The notes: generated by a model from the sequence alone, not told the origin. A stretch of 64,000 bases of DNA from Pleurodeles waltl (GCF_031143425.1 NC_090443.1:1054671554-1054735553), one strand, 5' to 3'; shown: positions 32,393 to 45,350, counted from the first letter of the stretch. Numbers and translations are program-made.

Positions 32393-33257
32393 TAACATTT
32401 TCTTTCGTATGCAGCGCTTTCATTGCATGGGGGGCTATTTTACATGGGAAAGTTACACTTAAACATACTTCTTGTACCATTCAATCATTTTTTTCATACT
32501 TGCATTCTCCATATAAAGTAGCCATATTTTCTTGACATTTTACTTGACTGTAGCAATCTTTTTTGTATTCTTTTGCCAGAACTCGAGTTCAGTGCAAGTG
32601 CTCCCCAAGTTCCCCTCTCTCTGTCTACTTTACTCCCACTTCTCCCACTTCTTCCCCTTTTGTCCACTTGCCGCTTGGTTCACATCCCTCTGTCTGCTCT
32701 TTCGGTCTGCTCGTCTCTCTCTTTCTGCTCTGATGTAGTGTCACTGTGCCTTCAGCCGACCAGTGGTCCACTTTCCACTACCTCGTGTCTGTCTCTGCTG
32801 TTATCCCGTCTCTGTGTCCGCCCCTCTCCCCTCTTGCTGGCTGTGGACATTTTGGCTTGCACTGTTGACTAATACTGGATGTAGGTGTAGTCAGCAGCAG
32901 CGAGGGCCTCAAATATAAGTCAATATTCTCATATCTCAATGTATTTCTTTCTGCTGCATATGGCTCAAACACTAGCACTGTGCCTCCTAGTTTATCAAAC
33001 GTGCTATCTGTACGACGAATGCTAATCCGGCGCGGTTCACCTCAATCTGTTTTGAGGTTTCATTACTTGTGCTAATTAATTTAGATGATTAATTCTTTGG
33101 ATTTGATGTGTTTCTATTCAGACTGCGGTGATTGGTGATGTATGATTAATTAGATCCTTTTGTGGAAGAGAGCTTGCCTTGATTAAGGTTATGTGCAGTC
33201 TTGAGATCCTGGACAGGAGAAAGGTGGACCTGCTCATGATGCCGGATGTCTGACCAT
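32393..33257. other. Intergenic, nothing recognised
   Basis: It includes a CT-rich stretch at ~32590-32830 without coding conservation. No element was recognised. Confidence 0.4.
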
Positions 33258-34034
33258 TGTAGCAAGCTGGCTCTTTATATGTTATACCACAAAAGAGGTA
33301 TACTGTTCAAAGAGTCCAGGGGTTCCCTCAGTAGTGGACAGGGGCTTGCTCTAGCAATCCCAAGGTGTTCTCTTAGGGGGTAGTGTGGTTATCATAGAGG
33401 TATGTTAGACATCTGCAAATACACACACAATAAATAAAGCAGACACATAACTCAAGAAGGAGAGCCACACCTATTACAGACACCAACATCCTCACTATCA
33501 GGTAAGTACGTTTCGATAGAGAAATTCTTATACATTTAGATTTGCAAAGCCAACACTTCTTGCAATTTTCTGAAGCTGCAATGTTATCCTATGGAGGGAA
33601 GGCATATACTACATAAAGGTATTTCACAGCGACTTAAAGGACCAATCTTCCAGACTCAAGGTGAGTACGGAACAAGTACCCAGGCAACACCAACAAGTCA
33701 TCTTGGGCAGCACTGGGGCAGTGGGGTGCAGAGGTGCAAATCAGTGTCGGGTGTCCAATGTTATTCAGTGGGGATTGGTCCAGTCAGAAAGAGGCTGCAA
33801 GTGGGGACTGGGGGGTCCAGTCCGGCTAAACTAATGAGTGGACTCAGGCATCATGACACACGCGGACGTAGGGACACCTTTGGTCCTCTTCTCCTGGGGC
33901 CTGGGCGGCCGGGTGCAGCGCTGTCCTGAAGCATTTGGTCTTTGTCACCGGGCAGTTGCGGTCAGAAGGGGCTTGCGGGAAGAGGCTTCAGTCGTCACTG
34001 GGAAGTCCACAGTTGGTGATTCCAAGGTGGGCTT
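33258..34034 (-). repeat. Truncated LTR (TGTAGCAAG end), outermost of the nest
   Basis: It begins TGTAGCAAGCTGGCTCTTTA and runs parallel to the element at 34035/37125: both have ctggctctttata, a gacaggggcttgctcta word, a ggggtagtgtggt word and ccaaggtgggct. The sequence stops at 34034 where the second, similar element starts. I read it as the 3' portion of an LTR on the - strand, interrupted or truncated by the next insertion. Confidence 0.6.
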
Positions 34035-37000
34035 TGTAGGAAACTGGCTCTTTATACGATATATCAAAATGAGATATATTGTGCAAAGAGTCAATGGGTT
34101 ATCTTATCATTGGACAGGGGCTTTGTAGGAAGGTAGCCTCTTTCTAGCCTTGTTACCCCCACTTTTGGCCTGTTTGTGAGTATATGTCAGGGTGTTTTCA
34201 CTGTCTCACTGGGATCCTGCTAGCCAAGACCCCAGCGCTCATCAGTTTGTGGCCTATATGTGTTCCCTGTGTGGTGCCTAACTGTATCACTGAGGCTCTA
34301 ATAACCAGAACCTCAGTGTTTATGCTCTCTCTGCTTTCACAATTGTCACTGCAGGCTAGTGACCATCTTCACCAATTCTCATTGGCACACTGGTACACCC
34401 ATATAATTCCCTTGTATATGGTACTTAGGTACCCAGGGTATTGGGGTTCCAGGAGATCCCTATGGGCTGCAGCATTTCTTTTGCCACCCATAGGGAGCTC
34501 AGACAATTCTTACACAGGCCTGCCACTGCAGCCTGAGTGAAATAACATCCACGTTATTTCACAGCCATTTTTCACTTCACATAAGTAACTTATAAGTCAC
34601 CTATATGTCTAACCTTCACCTGGTGAAGGTTGGGTGCCAAGTTACTTAGTGTGTCGGCACCCTGGCAATAGCCAGGGTGCCCCCACATCGTACAGGGCAA
34701 ATTCCCCGGACTTTGTGAGTGCGGGGGCACCATTACACGCGTGCACTACACATAGGTCACTACCTATGTATAGCGTCACAATGGTAACTCCGAACATGGC
34801 CATGTAACATGTCTAAGATCATGGAATTCTCACCCCAATACCATTCTGGTATTGGGGGGACAATTCCATGATCCCCCGGGTCTCTAGCACAGAACCTGGG
34901 TACTGCCAAACTGCCTTTCCAGGGTTTCCACTGCAGCTGCTGCCAACCCCTCAGACAGGATTCTGCCCTCCTGGGGTCTGGGCAGCCCCAGTCCAGGAAG
35001 GCAGAACAAAGGACTTCCTCTGAGAGAGGGTGTTACACCCTCTCCCTTTGGAAATAGGTGTGAAGGGCTGGGGAGGAGTAGCCTCCCCCAGCCTCTGGAA
35101 ATGCTTTGATGGGCACAGATGGTGCCCATCTCTGCATAAGCCAGTCTACACCGGTTCAGGGATCCCCCAGCCCTGCTCTGGCGCAAAACTGGACAAAGGA
35201 AAGGGGAATGACCACTCCCCTGACCAGTACCTCCCAGGGGAGGTGCCCAGAGCTCCTCCAGTGTGTCCCAGACCTCTGCCATCTTGGATTCAGAGGTGTT
35301 GGGGGCACACTGGACTGCTCTGAGTGGCCAGTGCCAGCAGGTGACGTCAGAGACCCCCTCTGATAGGCTCTTACCTCTCTTGGTAGCCAATCCTCCTTTC
35401 TTGGTAGCCAAACCTCCTTTTCTGGCTATTTAGGGTCTCTCCTCTGGGGAATTCTTCAGATAACGAATGCAAAAGCTCACCAGAGTTCCTCTGCACTTCC
35501 CTCTTCGACTTCTGCCAAGGATCGACCGCTGACTGCTCCAGGACGCCTGCAAAACAGCAACAAAGTAGCACGACGACTACCAGCAACCTTGTAGCGCCTA
35601 ATCCTGCCGGCTTTCTCGACTGCTTCCTGGTGGTGCATGCTCTGAGGGCTGTCTGCTTCCACCCTGCACTGGAAATCCCGAAGAAATCTCCCATGGGTTG
35701 ACAGAGTCTTCCCCCTGCTCAAGCAGGCACCAAACATCTGCATCACCAGTCCTCTGGGTCCCCTCTCATCGTGACAAGCGTGGTCCCTGGCACAGTGGAG
35801 CTGCATCCAAGAGACTCTCACAGTCCAGTGATCCTTCAGTCCATGTTTGGCGGAGGTAAGTCCTTGCCTCCCCATGCCAGACGACATTCCTGTGTTCTGC
35901 GTGATTTGCAGCTGCTCTGGCTTCTGTGCACTTTTCCAAGACTTCCTTGGTGCACAGCCTAGCCTGGGTCCTCAGCACTCCGTCCTGCAGTGCCCAGCTC
36001 CCTGAGTTGGCATCCGACGTCGTGGGACCCTCCTTTGTGACTCTGAGTCGACCGCTGTCCTCAGGTATTCCAAGTGCCTGTTCCGGTACTTCTGCGGGTG
36101 CTGCCTGCTCCTGTGGGGACTCTCTGAGTTGCTGAGCGCCCCCTCTGACTCCTCCTCCAAGTGGCGACATCCTGGTCCTTCCTGGGCCCCTGCAGCACCT
36201 TAAAACCTCTACTGCGACCCTTGCAGCTAGCAAGGCTTGTTTGCGGTATTTCTGCGTGGGAACACCTCTGCAATCTCCAGCGCGCTGTGGGACATCTTCC
36301 ACCCAAAGGAGAAGTTCCTAGCTCTCTTCGTTGTTGCAGAATTCCAAGCTTCTTCCATCCGGAGACAGCTTCCTTGCACCTTCATCCGGGGTTTTCTGGG
36401 CTCCTGCCCCCCCTGGACACTATCTCGACTCTTGGACTTGGTCCCCTTGCTTTGCAGGTCCTCAGGTCCAGGAATCCGGCTTCAGTGCTTTGCTGGTGTT
36501 TGTGGTTCTTGCAGAATCCCCCTATCATGACTACTGTGTCCTATTGGGGTATTGGGAGTACTTTACTCCTACTTTTCAGGGTCTTGGAGTGGGGTATTTT
36601 GGTAACCCTCACTGTTTTCTTACAGTCCCAGCGACCCTCTACAAGCTCCCATAGGTCTGGGGTCCATTCGTGATTCGCATTCCACTTTTGGAGTATATGG
36701 TTTGTGTTGCCCCTAGACCTATGTTCACCTATTGCATCCTATTGTAATTCTACACTGTTTGCATTACTTTTCTTACTATTACTTACCTGTTTTGGGTTTG
36801 TGTACATATAACTTGTGTATATTACTTACCTTCTTACTGAGGGTACTCACTGAGATACTTTTGGCATATTGTCATAAAAGTAAAGTACCTTTATTTTTAG
36901 TAACTCTGAGTATTGTGTTTTCTTGTGATATTGTGCATATGATATAAGTGGTATGGTAGGAGCTTTGCCTGTCTCCTAGTTCAGCCTAAGCTTTGCCATA

Positions 37001-39388
37001 GCTACCTTCTATCAGCCTAAGCTGCTAGAAACACACCTCTATTCTACTAATAAGGGGTAACTGGACCTGGCACAAGGTGTAAGTACCACAAGGTACCAAC
37101 TGTAAGCCAGGCTAGCTTCTCACAGGCTTGCTCTAGGAATCACAAGGTGCCATTTTAAGGGGTAGTGTGGTCAATCAGCCTTAGGCTTATTAGAAAGGAG
37201 TGTTGGACAGCTGCAAATACAGATACAGTCAATAAATCAGACACATGACTGAAGGAGGAGATCCACACTAATTTACAAAAATAACAAGAATCTCAATATA
37301 TGCTTAGTCACCAGAATCAATGCAATCAGGTAAGTACATTTTGCAAGAAAAATACTTTCACGTTTTAAAAGTCTGCTGCATTTTTCAGAAGAAGCAATAT
37401 TATCCTATGGAGGAAAAACAAGTACTGTATTCAGGTATAGTACAGAGACGTACAGGACCAATCTCCTGGGCTTAAGGTAAGTATTGGGCAAGGATCAAGG
37501 CCACACCAATAGCTCACACTGGGCAGCACTGGGGCAGCAGGGTGCAGAGGTGTAGTACGGCTTTGGGTGCCCAGTGTTAGTCAATGGCGATTGGTCCGGT
37601 TGAAAAGAGGCTGCAGGTTTGGACTAGGAGTCCAGTCGAGGTGAAGCAACAGGTGCGTTAAAATTTTGATATGCGTGGGGTCATGGGGATACCTTAGGTC
37701 CTCTTCTCCATGGGCCAGGGTTGATGAGTGCAGATGTGTCGGGTTTTCTCCACCGGAGCACTCACAGTTGAGGGGCCTGCCAGCAGAGGCTGCAGGCGGC
37801 AGTGGTGAGTCCACAGTGGGCATTCCAAGGTGGGCTGGGGGACCACGCTGGCACCGTTGGTCCACTTCAACTCGGGCTGTGCGGCACGAGTGCAGTGGTG
37901 CTTTCAGGTGTCCGGTTTCCAAAGGTCCAGAGTCCTCGTCTTGGGGTGCCTGCAAGATACAGGGAAGCAGCTTTGCTTCTCCACAGGAGTTTATGGGTCT
38001 TTGCTGAAGGCAGACAGTCCTCCCAGGCTTTTGGAGGCACAACAGCTTGCAGGATGAGGCAACTTTGGTGAAGATTGGTAGGAACAGCAGACAGGACTGT
38101 AGGGCTGGGGCCAAGTCAGGTGCTTCTTCCTCAGTCTTTGCTTTACTCAGCTCGAGTGTCCTTCTGCTTCATAGGTCAGCATGAATCTGATTTCCTGGTG
38201 CCAAGGGCTCCCCTAAATCCTGAATTTAGGGATGTTTAGGGAACTGTAGGGTAATAACCAATGAGCTAGTTACCCCTGGGTCACTACACTCCCTATATGG
38301 CCACTTCCTGTGGGAAGAGGGCATGACCCTGTCCCAGGGTCTCTAAATCTGCCAACACCGAGATGGCAGATTTCTAAATGTGTCCACCTCAGGCAGCTCA
38401 CTTTAGGGGTGTGACTGACTCCTCTCTAAATACTAAATTTCCCACCTGTCCGGATGCCAAATGTGCCCTGGGGCAGGGGGGTCGGCATCACTTCTTTGAG
38501 TGAAGCCAGGTCTGCATATCAGGGGCGGTGGGCTTCTTTGAAGCCCCTTGCCTTGGAATGCAGATTGGCAGGTCATCCTGTTGGGTGGGATGTGTAAACA
38601 GCTCTCCCAGAGCAGGTTTTGTTTCTCACCCTTGGGGGTCAGAAGCATGTCTGTTGGTGGCAGGCTGGCTAAAACTAGTCAGTTCGCGGACTGGTAGATG
38701 GTGGGTTTTCAGGGGGCACCTCTAAGGCACCCTCTGGGTGCATGTATTAATAAATCCATCACTGGCATCAGTGAGGATTTATTAATATGAGATGTTTGAT
38801 ACCAAACAACCCTATTTTCAGTGAAGCCATCGTGTAGCTGGGGAACTTGTGTTGACCAGTGTCCAGCACATGTACTTAAAATGGCTTCCATGTTCACTTA
38901 ATATGTCTAAGAATCGACAAAGACATAGCAGGGGCAAATCTCCTCCTGCAGATATGCCCTCACATGTAAAATAATGCACCCTGCCTTAGGACTGAAAGGC
39001 CTGCTAGAGGGGTAACTTACATACATTGCATGCAGTGTCAGTGGGCATGGCATACTGCTGTTTTCACTTTTCTCTGCACCATGAGACACAGCCTGCAATG
39101 GTGTTCTGCATGAGCTACGGGAGGGGTCTCTTACGGTGGCACAATCTATGCTGCTGCCTTTGGGGACCCTTGTTGGTGCCCATGCTGCTGGTACCAGGGG
39201 TACCATTTAATAGTGACTTACAGGGGGGGCAAAGGTATTGGAAACTGGGGAACAATTGTTCAGTTTTAGGGAAAGAGATCTGGCACTGGGGACCGGGATA
39301 GCAGGAACACACTGCATGTTCAGTCAAAATTGCATCAATTACCAGGCAAAAAGTGGGGGCAACCATGTCAAAAGGGGCACTTTCCTCA
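34035..39388 (-). mobile_element. Solo-LTR-like element on the - strand, split by a 3-kb insertion
   Basis: The left end is TGTAGGAAACTGG at 34035. The body is interrupted at 34124-37124 and resumes at 37125. The right end, read in reverse, is AGGAAAGTGCCCC at ~39386, which matches the start of the LTRs at 43322 and 63554 (tgtaggaaaatgcc, gcatggttacccccta). Reverse-complement words such as caccctgccttag and gcctgctagaggggt (38.97-39.01 kb) match the + copies at ~43.71-43.75 kb. Without the insert it is ~2.35 kb and no retroviral genes are seen, so I call it a solo LTR. Confidence 0.7.
34119..37129 (+). mobile_element. 3,001-bp solo LTR with 5-bp target duplication GGCTT
   Basis: The element 34124-37124 starts TGTAGGAAGG and ends TTCTCACA. 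It is flanked by GGCTT at 34119-34123 and at 37125-37129. Removing it and one GGCTT restores acaggggcttgctcta, the sequence seen uninterrupted in the related element at ~33345. Near its 3' side is a poly(A)-like stretch (aaagtacctttatttttagt at ~36880). No pol or gag domain was recognised inside, and the long ORFs on both strands (for example 34884-35411 and 35766-36302 in reverse) match no family I know. Confidence 0.85.
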
Positions 39389-40481
39389 GAATTGGGGAGT
39401 TGGTGAGTGTCTGAGATTACAGAAAGGTGGTTCAAATCACTCCTCCAAGATAGGTGGTCATGGGTGATTATGAGTCACCACTACAAGAGGTTACCATGCA
39501 GTGCTGCATGGGCCGGTGCTTGTTACTCATGCGTTTTGGGTCTATTGTGGACAGCACCAATACTTGCAATGGGCTTTGGGTCAGCCCTTTGGCCTCTCTT
39601 GCAACCTCACTTGCTTGCTTCTTATTTGATGGTTCTCCTTCCTTTTCTTGAGTTTGGCCCTCCCCAGGGCCATAGTCTTTGTACCACCATTTTGATTGGG
39701 CAGCTTGTATCCTTCCACTGCTCACATTCAGGAAACTGCTTTGTGCTTTTGCTTTCAGCTCTCCATAGGAATGCGTGTGTTTTCTTGCTCTGTCATCTGT
39801 GTGTTGTTCATGCCTTCACTTTCTGTGATGCCCTCTGGTTGCTTACCCTGCCCCTCCCTATTCTGCTTAGTGTCCTTAAACAAATAGGGGCCCTCAGATA
39901 TTACTCAGGGGCCCAAAGCTAAGATGGAGTCTGCATCATGATTCATGTCATGCATTTGTCATCATGCTAGGGCTGGAGTTAGCAGCAGCCGTTTTTTTCG
40001 TGTTTGGGGATGCTGATGCATTAGTAAGCATTGACAAAGCTAAAAGGTGTCTAGTGTGTTTCAAAGGTGAAACCTATTGGCTTGCCAATGTCTATTAGTG
40101 TTTATGTCAAAGATTCACTTGATTTACTGTCGGCTTCCAGGGTGAAAGTCTATATAACAATGGTTCTACATTTTCTAAGCCAAAACAGGGAGGAAACTAA
40201 AGTTTCCTTTGCTGGGTGAAGATGAAGGGGCTTTCCTTTTATGATGGTATGTCTATTTAGAGCTAAATAAACCTGGTCAGCCCTTCCACCAGTTATCACA
40301 TCAAAATCTATGGAGAATTAAACATCTGCTTGAAGACCACCTGTTCTAAGAGCCATTGGGGCACCAAATAATATTCTTTCAACTTTCTCAGTTGGTGCTT
40401 CGATAGCTAACATTAACAAATTGCTGCTGTTACAAAAACATCTAAAGATAGGACATTATCTTCCTGTGGTGGAAAGAAATT
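39389..40481. other. Intergenic, nothing recognised
   Basis: An open frame of 171 codons at 39407-39922 is Leu/Cys-rich and matches nothing I know. No exon or element was identified. Confidence 0.35.
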
Positions 40482-40551
40482 AGGGCCAGATGTAGCAAAG
40501 GTTTTTACCCATTCTGTCTCTATGGGAAAAAGTGTTCTTACATATGGCCCT
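40482..40551 (+). mobile_element. ~70-bp small inverted-repeat element, copy 2
   Basis: The element has inverted ends agggccagatgta / tacatatggccct (one mismatch over 13) and is flanked by TTA on both sides, a target duplication typical of PIF/Harbinger-like elements. Its interior (ggtttttacccattctgtct) matches the copy at 24270-24340. Confidence 0.75.
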
Positions 40552-40599
40552 TAATTCTGTACACCGAAGGCCAGCAAGACTGCTCATTGGTTAAGAGAA

Positions 40600-40860
40600 G
40601 TTTGCTGAAACACGGTGCTCCATGAGACCTTGACTCGAGGGGTAAATACTCTCAAAACAGTATATAAAACGTGAGGCCAGAGAAAGTCGCATCCCTTTGG
40701 AACAGTTTACCTATGGAGGTGCGTAACTCTTCCAGTCTCCTCACGGTTTGAAACTATTTGAACATCTTCCTTTTCTAAGTGATGAACTTCTATGTTCCTG
40801 TCCATGCCGGGATGCCCCTGGCTTTAGGCACACAATAAGTAGATAATGATAAACTGGAAC
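40600..40860 (+). mobile_element. LINE (L2/CR1-like) 3' end fragment
   Basis: From 40698 the + strand encodes WNSLPMEVRNSSSLLTV, then after a stop NYLNIFLF. This is the conserved C-terminal signature of L2/CR1-type reverse transcriptases. It is a short, inactive 3' remnant. Confidence 0.65.
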
Positions 40861-40959
40861 CACAGTCAACATTCTAGACGACGGACCATTGTCGTGTCAT
40901 ACTAATATAGTGGATATCGACTACCAATCGAGATGAATTTTCTATGTGTTATTCATAAG

Positions 40960-41290
40960 CCCATCAAACCCCACCTTAAAAAACTTCACTAGCTTCCAAT
41001 CTAGAAGAGACGCCAGTTCAAGATGCTGACTCACGCATCCAAAGCCCCGCACAACGCAGGACCAGCATGCAGCAACAAACGCCTAACCTTCCACCGACCG
41101 ACCAGACACCTCCGATCTGCATCCCTCTTCCACACCGACACCCCACAGATCCACCGAACCAACAGCAGAGGATGCTCCTCCTCGCACCTGGCAGCCAAGG
41201 CATGGAACAGCCTTCCGCTGCACATCAGGAGCACCAGTTGAAATCTTACAAACAATCTAATAGTGTAAAGTTGTATAAAGACTTTGAATA
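40960..41290 (+). mobile_element. Second LINE (L2/CR1-like) 3' end fragment
   Basis: The frame from 41023 reads MLTHASKAPHNAGPAC, then LTFHRPTRHLRSASLF and HLAAKAWNSLPLHIRSTS, the C-terminus of an L2/CR1-type reverse transcriptase. The upstream 30 bp (cttccaatctagaagagacg) are the decayed WLPI..R segment. It lies in the same orientation as the fragment just upstream but is a different sequence, so two insertions are likely. Confidence 0.8.
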
Positions 41291-43030
41291 GTTAAATGAT
41301 GCGGCCTCTAATATCTTTATAGGGGTTTGGGTTTTTAATTCATGAGATATTATGACTGGGCCCAAAATGCATCCATCATGTTTGCCCACTGTGCAGACAA
41401 ATTGTTTTTTCTTTTATCGTGTTGTACCCCACCTTTAGCCCTCTTACTTCAGCACAGCATCAGAGTAAATTGTGTATACCTCCTAAATGTATGCTTAGCA
41501 TACTCCTTCCATGTAGTGTAGGGTGTGGGCGTTTGCAGGTTGTTTGCTTTGAAGAAGTCTCTTGAGTCACGAGATGTGGTGTGATTCTTCCTCTGTTTGC
41601 AGATCTTGCACAGACTCCATAGTAGATTGTTTTTCCTGCCATTTGTATTCCGAGTGGGCTCTGGGCTCATCGTGTTCTGAACATGTTCTTGCAGCCCTAT
41701 TGGGTTTCTTCTCGGTCCTGAGAGGTCAGACTCAACAAGCTCAGTTTCTTTCATCTCCCTGGCCTGTGAAGACATCAAAGGCAGTCCATCCCTAGATGTC
41801 CAGGGCCTTGCACCCCTCACGAGCAGAATGCCGTAGACAGTCCTCCTTTGACAAAGAGTACTGTCTGGGTGATGGAACAGACAACCATCTCACTATTACC
41901 CCTGCTGCAATTCAAAACACCAGTGGACAGACCATCATGAAGAGTGCAATTTGTCTCCTGACCACGACGTTGCTTCCTGTGCATCGTACTTCGCTTTCGG
42001 ATCTAAGAAGACACTCTGGTACTGAGGGGGAGCAGGTCAGGGCTTGCTGGAGGATTTTTGGGAGAGCTCCACTAAGATGCTGACATCTTTGGCGAAGAAG
42101 ATCCCCCCTGCAGTAGACAAAGGCTGGTCCCACATGTCTTTCTGACTCACAGCCAACACCCATCCAAGCGGCCATGTCTTCGAGCATGTACGACCGTGAG
42201 GACATGGAGGACATGGAGCAGAGGACTAGCTGCCCGCTTCTAAGGTCATGAGTATGCCAACAGCCCCCGAGACCCACACTGCCAAGCCACGGCCTTAAAA
42301 ACAGTCCAGCGCCAAGGTAGAGCACTGCTCCCATGGCGGAACCCAGATCAATGTTGAGTGGACCCCTAGTAGAAGGTAACCAAATGCACGTCAGAGAGCC
42401 AGTTATGTAGCCCCTGACACCTTATAGGTTGACCACCATAAAGTTCCCAACAACTAATAAAAAATTGTTGACTCTAATTCGAAGAAGCTAGTTTGGAAGA
42501 CATCAGGACATTCACTTTACCGAAGAAAGCAATGGCGGATATTACACCTGCAACACCATTGTAGCCCTTTTCACCACTTAGTACGATCGTTCACTTAGAC
42601 GACGAGGGAAAGTCCCCATTAGATATGCTATTTCATGATCAGCCAAGCCTTCTAGATCAACAGGACAATGCATGGGAAGATTAGAGTGGACGTTAAACAC
42701 GACTCCTCTGTGGCACCCTAACCTATAAAAGCATCCCTGCTGGATGATGCATCGGCCTATCATGAGATAACTGCTGGGGCCAATAAGACATCACAAGGTG
42801 AAATTGCAGATTGAGGAACAAGAGTTGTTCATAAAATTATATAATGCCTATCTGTGCTAGAAACTACACATTTAGAAAAGTTACCATTAGAACAAAAGGT
42901 TCTCCCGCTTCATGTCATGCCACACTGTCCCCTAAACACATTTGTGGCCATATCTTATCCGTTGCATTATCCAGCCACTGGCTGCCTAGAGTAATGTCTA
43001 TCAATTAGCCAGTACAAAGGCTATATCTGT
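41291..43030. other. Intergenic, nothing recognised
   Basis: Reverse frames at 41449-41820 and 41912-42334 are open but show no family resemblance. No element was recognised. Confidence 0.35.
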
Positions 43031-43034
43031 CCTA

Positions 43035-43321
43035 GTAGCAGGGCAAAACCCATTATCTCCCATTACTTCTTCCATCCCCCGAGCCCTAAAACCCCCTTAC
43101 CTCCCTTTACTTAACTCCCTAAATTCTAACTCCTCCTTACTTCCCTTTAACTCTACCCTGAAGCCTAAAATTGTCTTACCTCCCTTTACCTTACCCGCCC
43201 TGAATCCTAAAAACCCTCGTATTTCCCTTAACTCTACCTGCCCCTGAACCCTGGAAACCCCTAACCTCCCTTTACTACTAGCTGCCTCAAACCCTTAAAA
43301 TTATTACTTCTCTTTAACTCT
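43035..43321 (+). repeat. Degenerate ~45-bp C/T-rich tandem repeat
   Basis: Five or six diverged units contain variants of cttacctccctttac followed by ccctgaaccctaaaa. Spacing is ~42-47 bp. The array abuts the LTR that starts at 43322. Confidence 0.75.
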
Positions 43322-44630
43322 TGTAGGAAAATGCCACTGTTGGCATGGTTACCCCCTAACTTTTTGTCTTTTGTTGATGCCAGCTTTGATTGAAAGTGTG
43401 CTGGGACCCTGCTAACCAGGCCCCAGCACCAGTGTTCTTTCCCTAAAACTGTACCTTTGTCTCCACAATTGGCACAGCCCTAGCACACAGATTAGTCCCT
43501 TGTAAAAGGTACCCCTGGTACCAAGGGCCCTGTGGCCAGGGAAGGTCTCTAAGGGCTGCAGCATGTATTATGCCACCCTGGGGACCCCTCACTCAGCACA
43601 TGCACACTGCCTTACAGCTTGTGTGTGCTGGTGGGGAGAAAAAAACTAAGTCGACATGGTACTCCCCTCAGAGTGCCATCCCCACAACCCACTGCCTAGG
43701 CATAGGTAAGTCACCCCTCTAGCAGGCCTTACAGCCCTAAGGCAGGGTGCACTATACCACAGTTGAGGGCATAACTGCATGAGCACTTAGCCCCTTCAGT
43801 GTCAATTCTTAGACATTGTAAGTGCAGAGTAGTCATACTGAGTTTATGGTCTGGGAGTTTGTCAAAAACAAACTCCATAGTTCCATAATGGCTACACTGA
43901 ATACTCGGAAGTTTGGTATCGAACTTCTCAGCAAAATAAACTCACACTGATGCCAGTGTGGGATTTATTGAAAAATGCACACAGAGGGCATCATAGAGAT
44001 GCCCCCTGCATGCCAGCCCAACTGCAAGTGCTAGGCTGACCGGTCTCTGCCAGTCTGCCACTCCCAGACAAGGTCCTGGCCACATGGGGTGAGTGCCTTT
44101 GTGCTTTACACCTCCCGCTGCAGGAACTGTAACACCTGTTGGTGAGCTTCAAAGGCTCAAGCCTGATGTTACAGCGCCCCAGGACACTCCAGCTAGTGGG
44201 GATGCCCGCCCCCCGGGCACAGCCCCCATGTTTGGTGGCAAGTCTGGGGAAATAATGAGGAAAACAAGGAGTCACCCCCTCAGCCAGGTCCACCCCTAAG
44301 GTGACCAAAGCTGAAGTGACCCCCTCCTTGGAAAATCCTCCATCTTGTTTTGGTGGATTTAGCCCAAATGTAATAGGGATGTGCCCCCTTCCCCAAAGGG
44401 AGGAGGCACAAGGAGGGTGTAGCCACCCTTAGGGACAGTAGCCATTGGCAACTGCCCTCCAGCCCTAACACACCCCTAAATTCAGTATTTATGGGCAACC
44501 CTGAACCCAGGAAATCAGATTCCTGACGACCTACAAAGAAAAAGGACTGCCTAGCTGAAAAACCCAGCAGAGAAGAAGGAAGGCGACAACTGCTTTGGCC
44601 CCAGCCCTACCGGCATGTCTCCAACTGATA
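43322..44630 (+). mobile_element. LTR (TGTAGGAAA family), 3' part missing
   Basis: It starts TGTAGGAAAATGCC and matches the LTR start at 63554-64000 closely over its first ~450 bp (gctgggaccctgctaaccag, gtacccctggtaccaag, cactcccctcag). The match to a TGTAGG...ACA LTR fades by ~44.6 kb, where a DIRS-related segment on the other strand begins. No gag or pol is seen. Confidence 0.65.
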
Positions 44631-45089
44631 GAATGAAATGGGCATTCATAGCCAATGCTGGTTCTGGATCCAAAATCACAGTCCAAGTCCAAGTGGGATC
44701 TGGTATCAATGCCTCTAGAGCCAGGGGCAGCACCGATAAGAGACAACCACCTCAGACTGTGGCAAAGGAGTTGAGACCCAGCACAGAGCTGGAGGAAGAG
44801 CAGGCTGAGTTCTTCTGGGGTCGCTGGTGAAAGCCTGGCTGGAGGACCCAATAGATCCATGGGGCTGAAGGCTCACCAGAGAGATCTGGAAACATCTATA
44901 ATGCTATTATTTTATGTGGAGTAGATGATGAGCTGGGGAACTTAGAAGGCAGGGGTATACGGGCTCTAGAGTCAGACATTGAAGCTGGAGTCTAGTCTTT
45001 AGTCTGGCCGACTATAGGTAGGAGCATAGGAAGCTGAAGAGTCCCACTTGGACTTATTGTGCTTTATTCTCAACTTGTCTCTTGGCTTC

Positions 45090-45350
45090 ATTTTGGACTT
45101 ACCTAAAGAGGGCGAATGGGACAAGGAATGACCCCAAGACCTGGAGTGGGACAACCTTGTTTCTTGTACTCAGTGACCTAGAGTTTAACTTCATCCTACC
45201 TGATGGCTGCATCAGGGACCATTTATCACAGGACTTAGAGAAATGTTTGGTATTGAGGCATTTAAGACAAACCTTGTCTTGGTCCTGGACTGACATCTGT
45301 TTGCAACATGCACAGCACAGTTTTGACCCTGCCTTGTTGAGGTGAAACAT
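45090..45350 (-). pseudogene. DIRS gag-like fragment with Cys-rich motif
   Basis: The - strand frame carries CCACCKQMSVQDQDKVC, LKCLNTKHFSKSC, a C..C...C..C..H...C arrangement like the zinc-binding motif in DIRS-type gag proteins. It is short and has no adjacent pol on this strand, so it is a remnant. Confidence 0.45.

Noticed and set aside
34884..36673. ORFs of 170-178 codons on both strands
   Set aside because: They fall inside the 3-kb solo LTR and show no protein family; GC-rich LTR sequence gives chance frames.
37581..38114. 177-codon reverse ORF
   Set aside because: Lies within the LTR body continuing from 37125; no recognised domain.
39407..39922. 171-codon + strand ORF
   Set aside because: Hydrophobic low-information composition, no domain, no exon signals.
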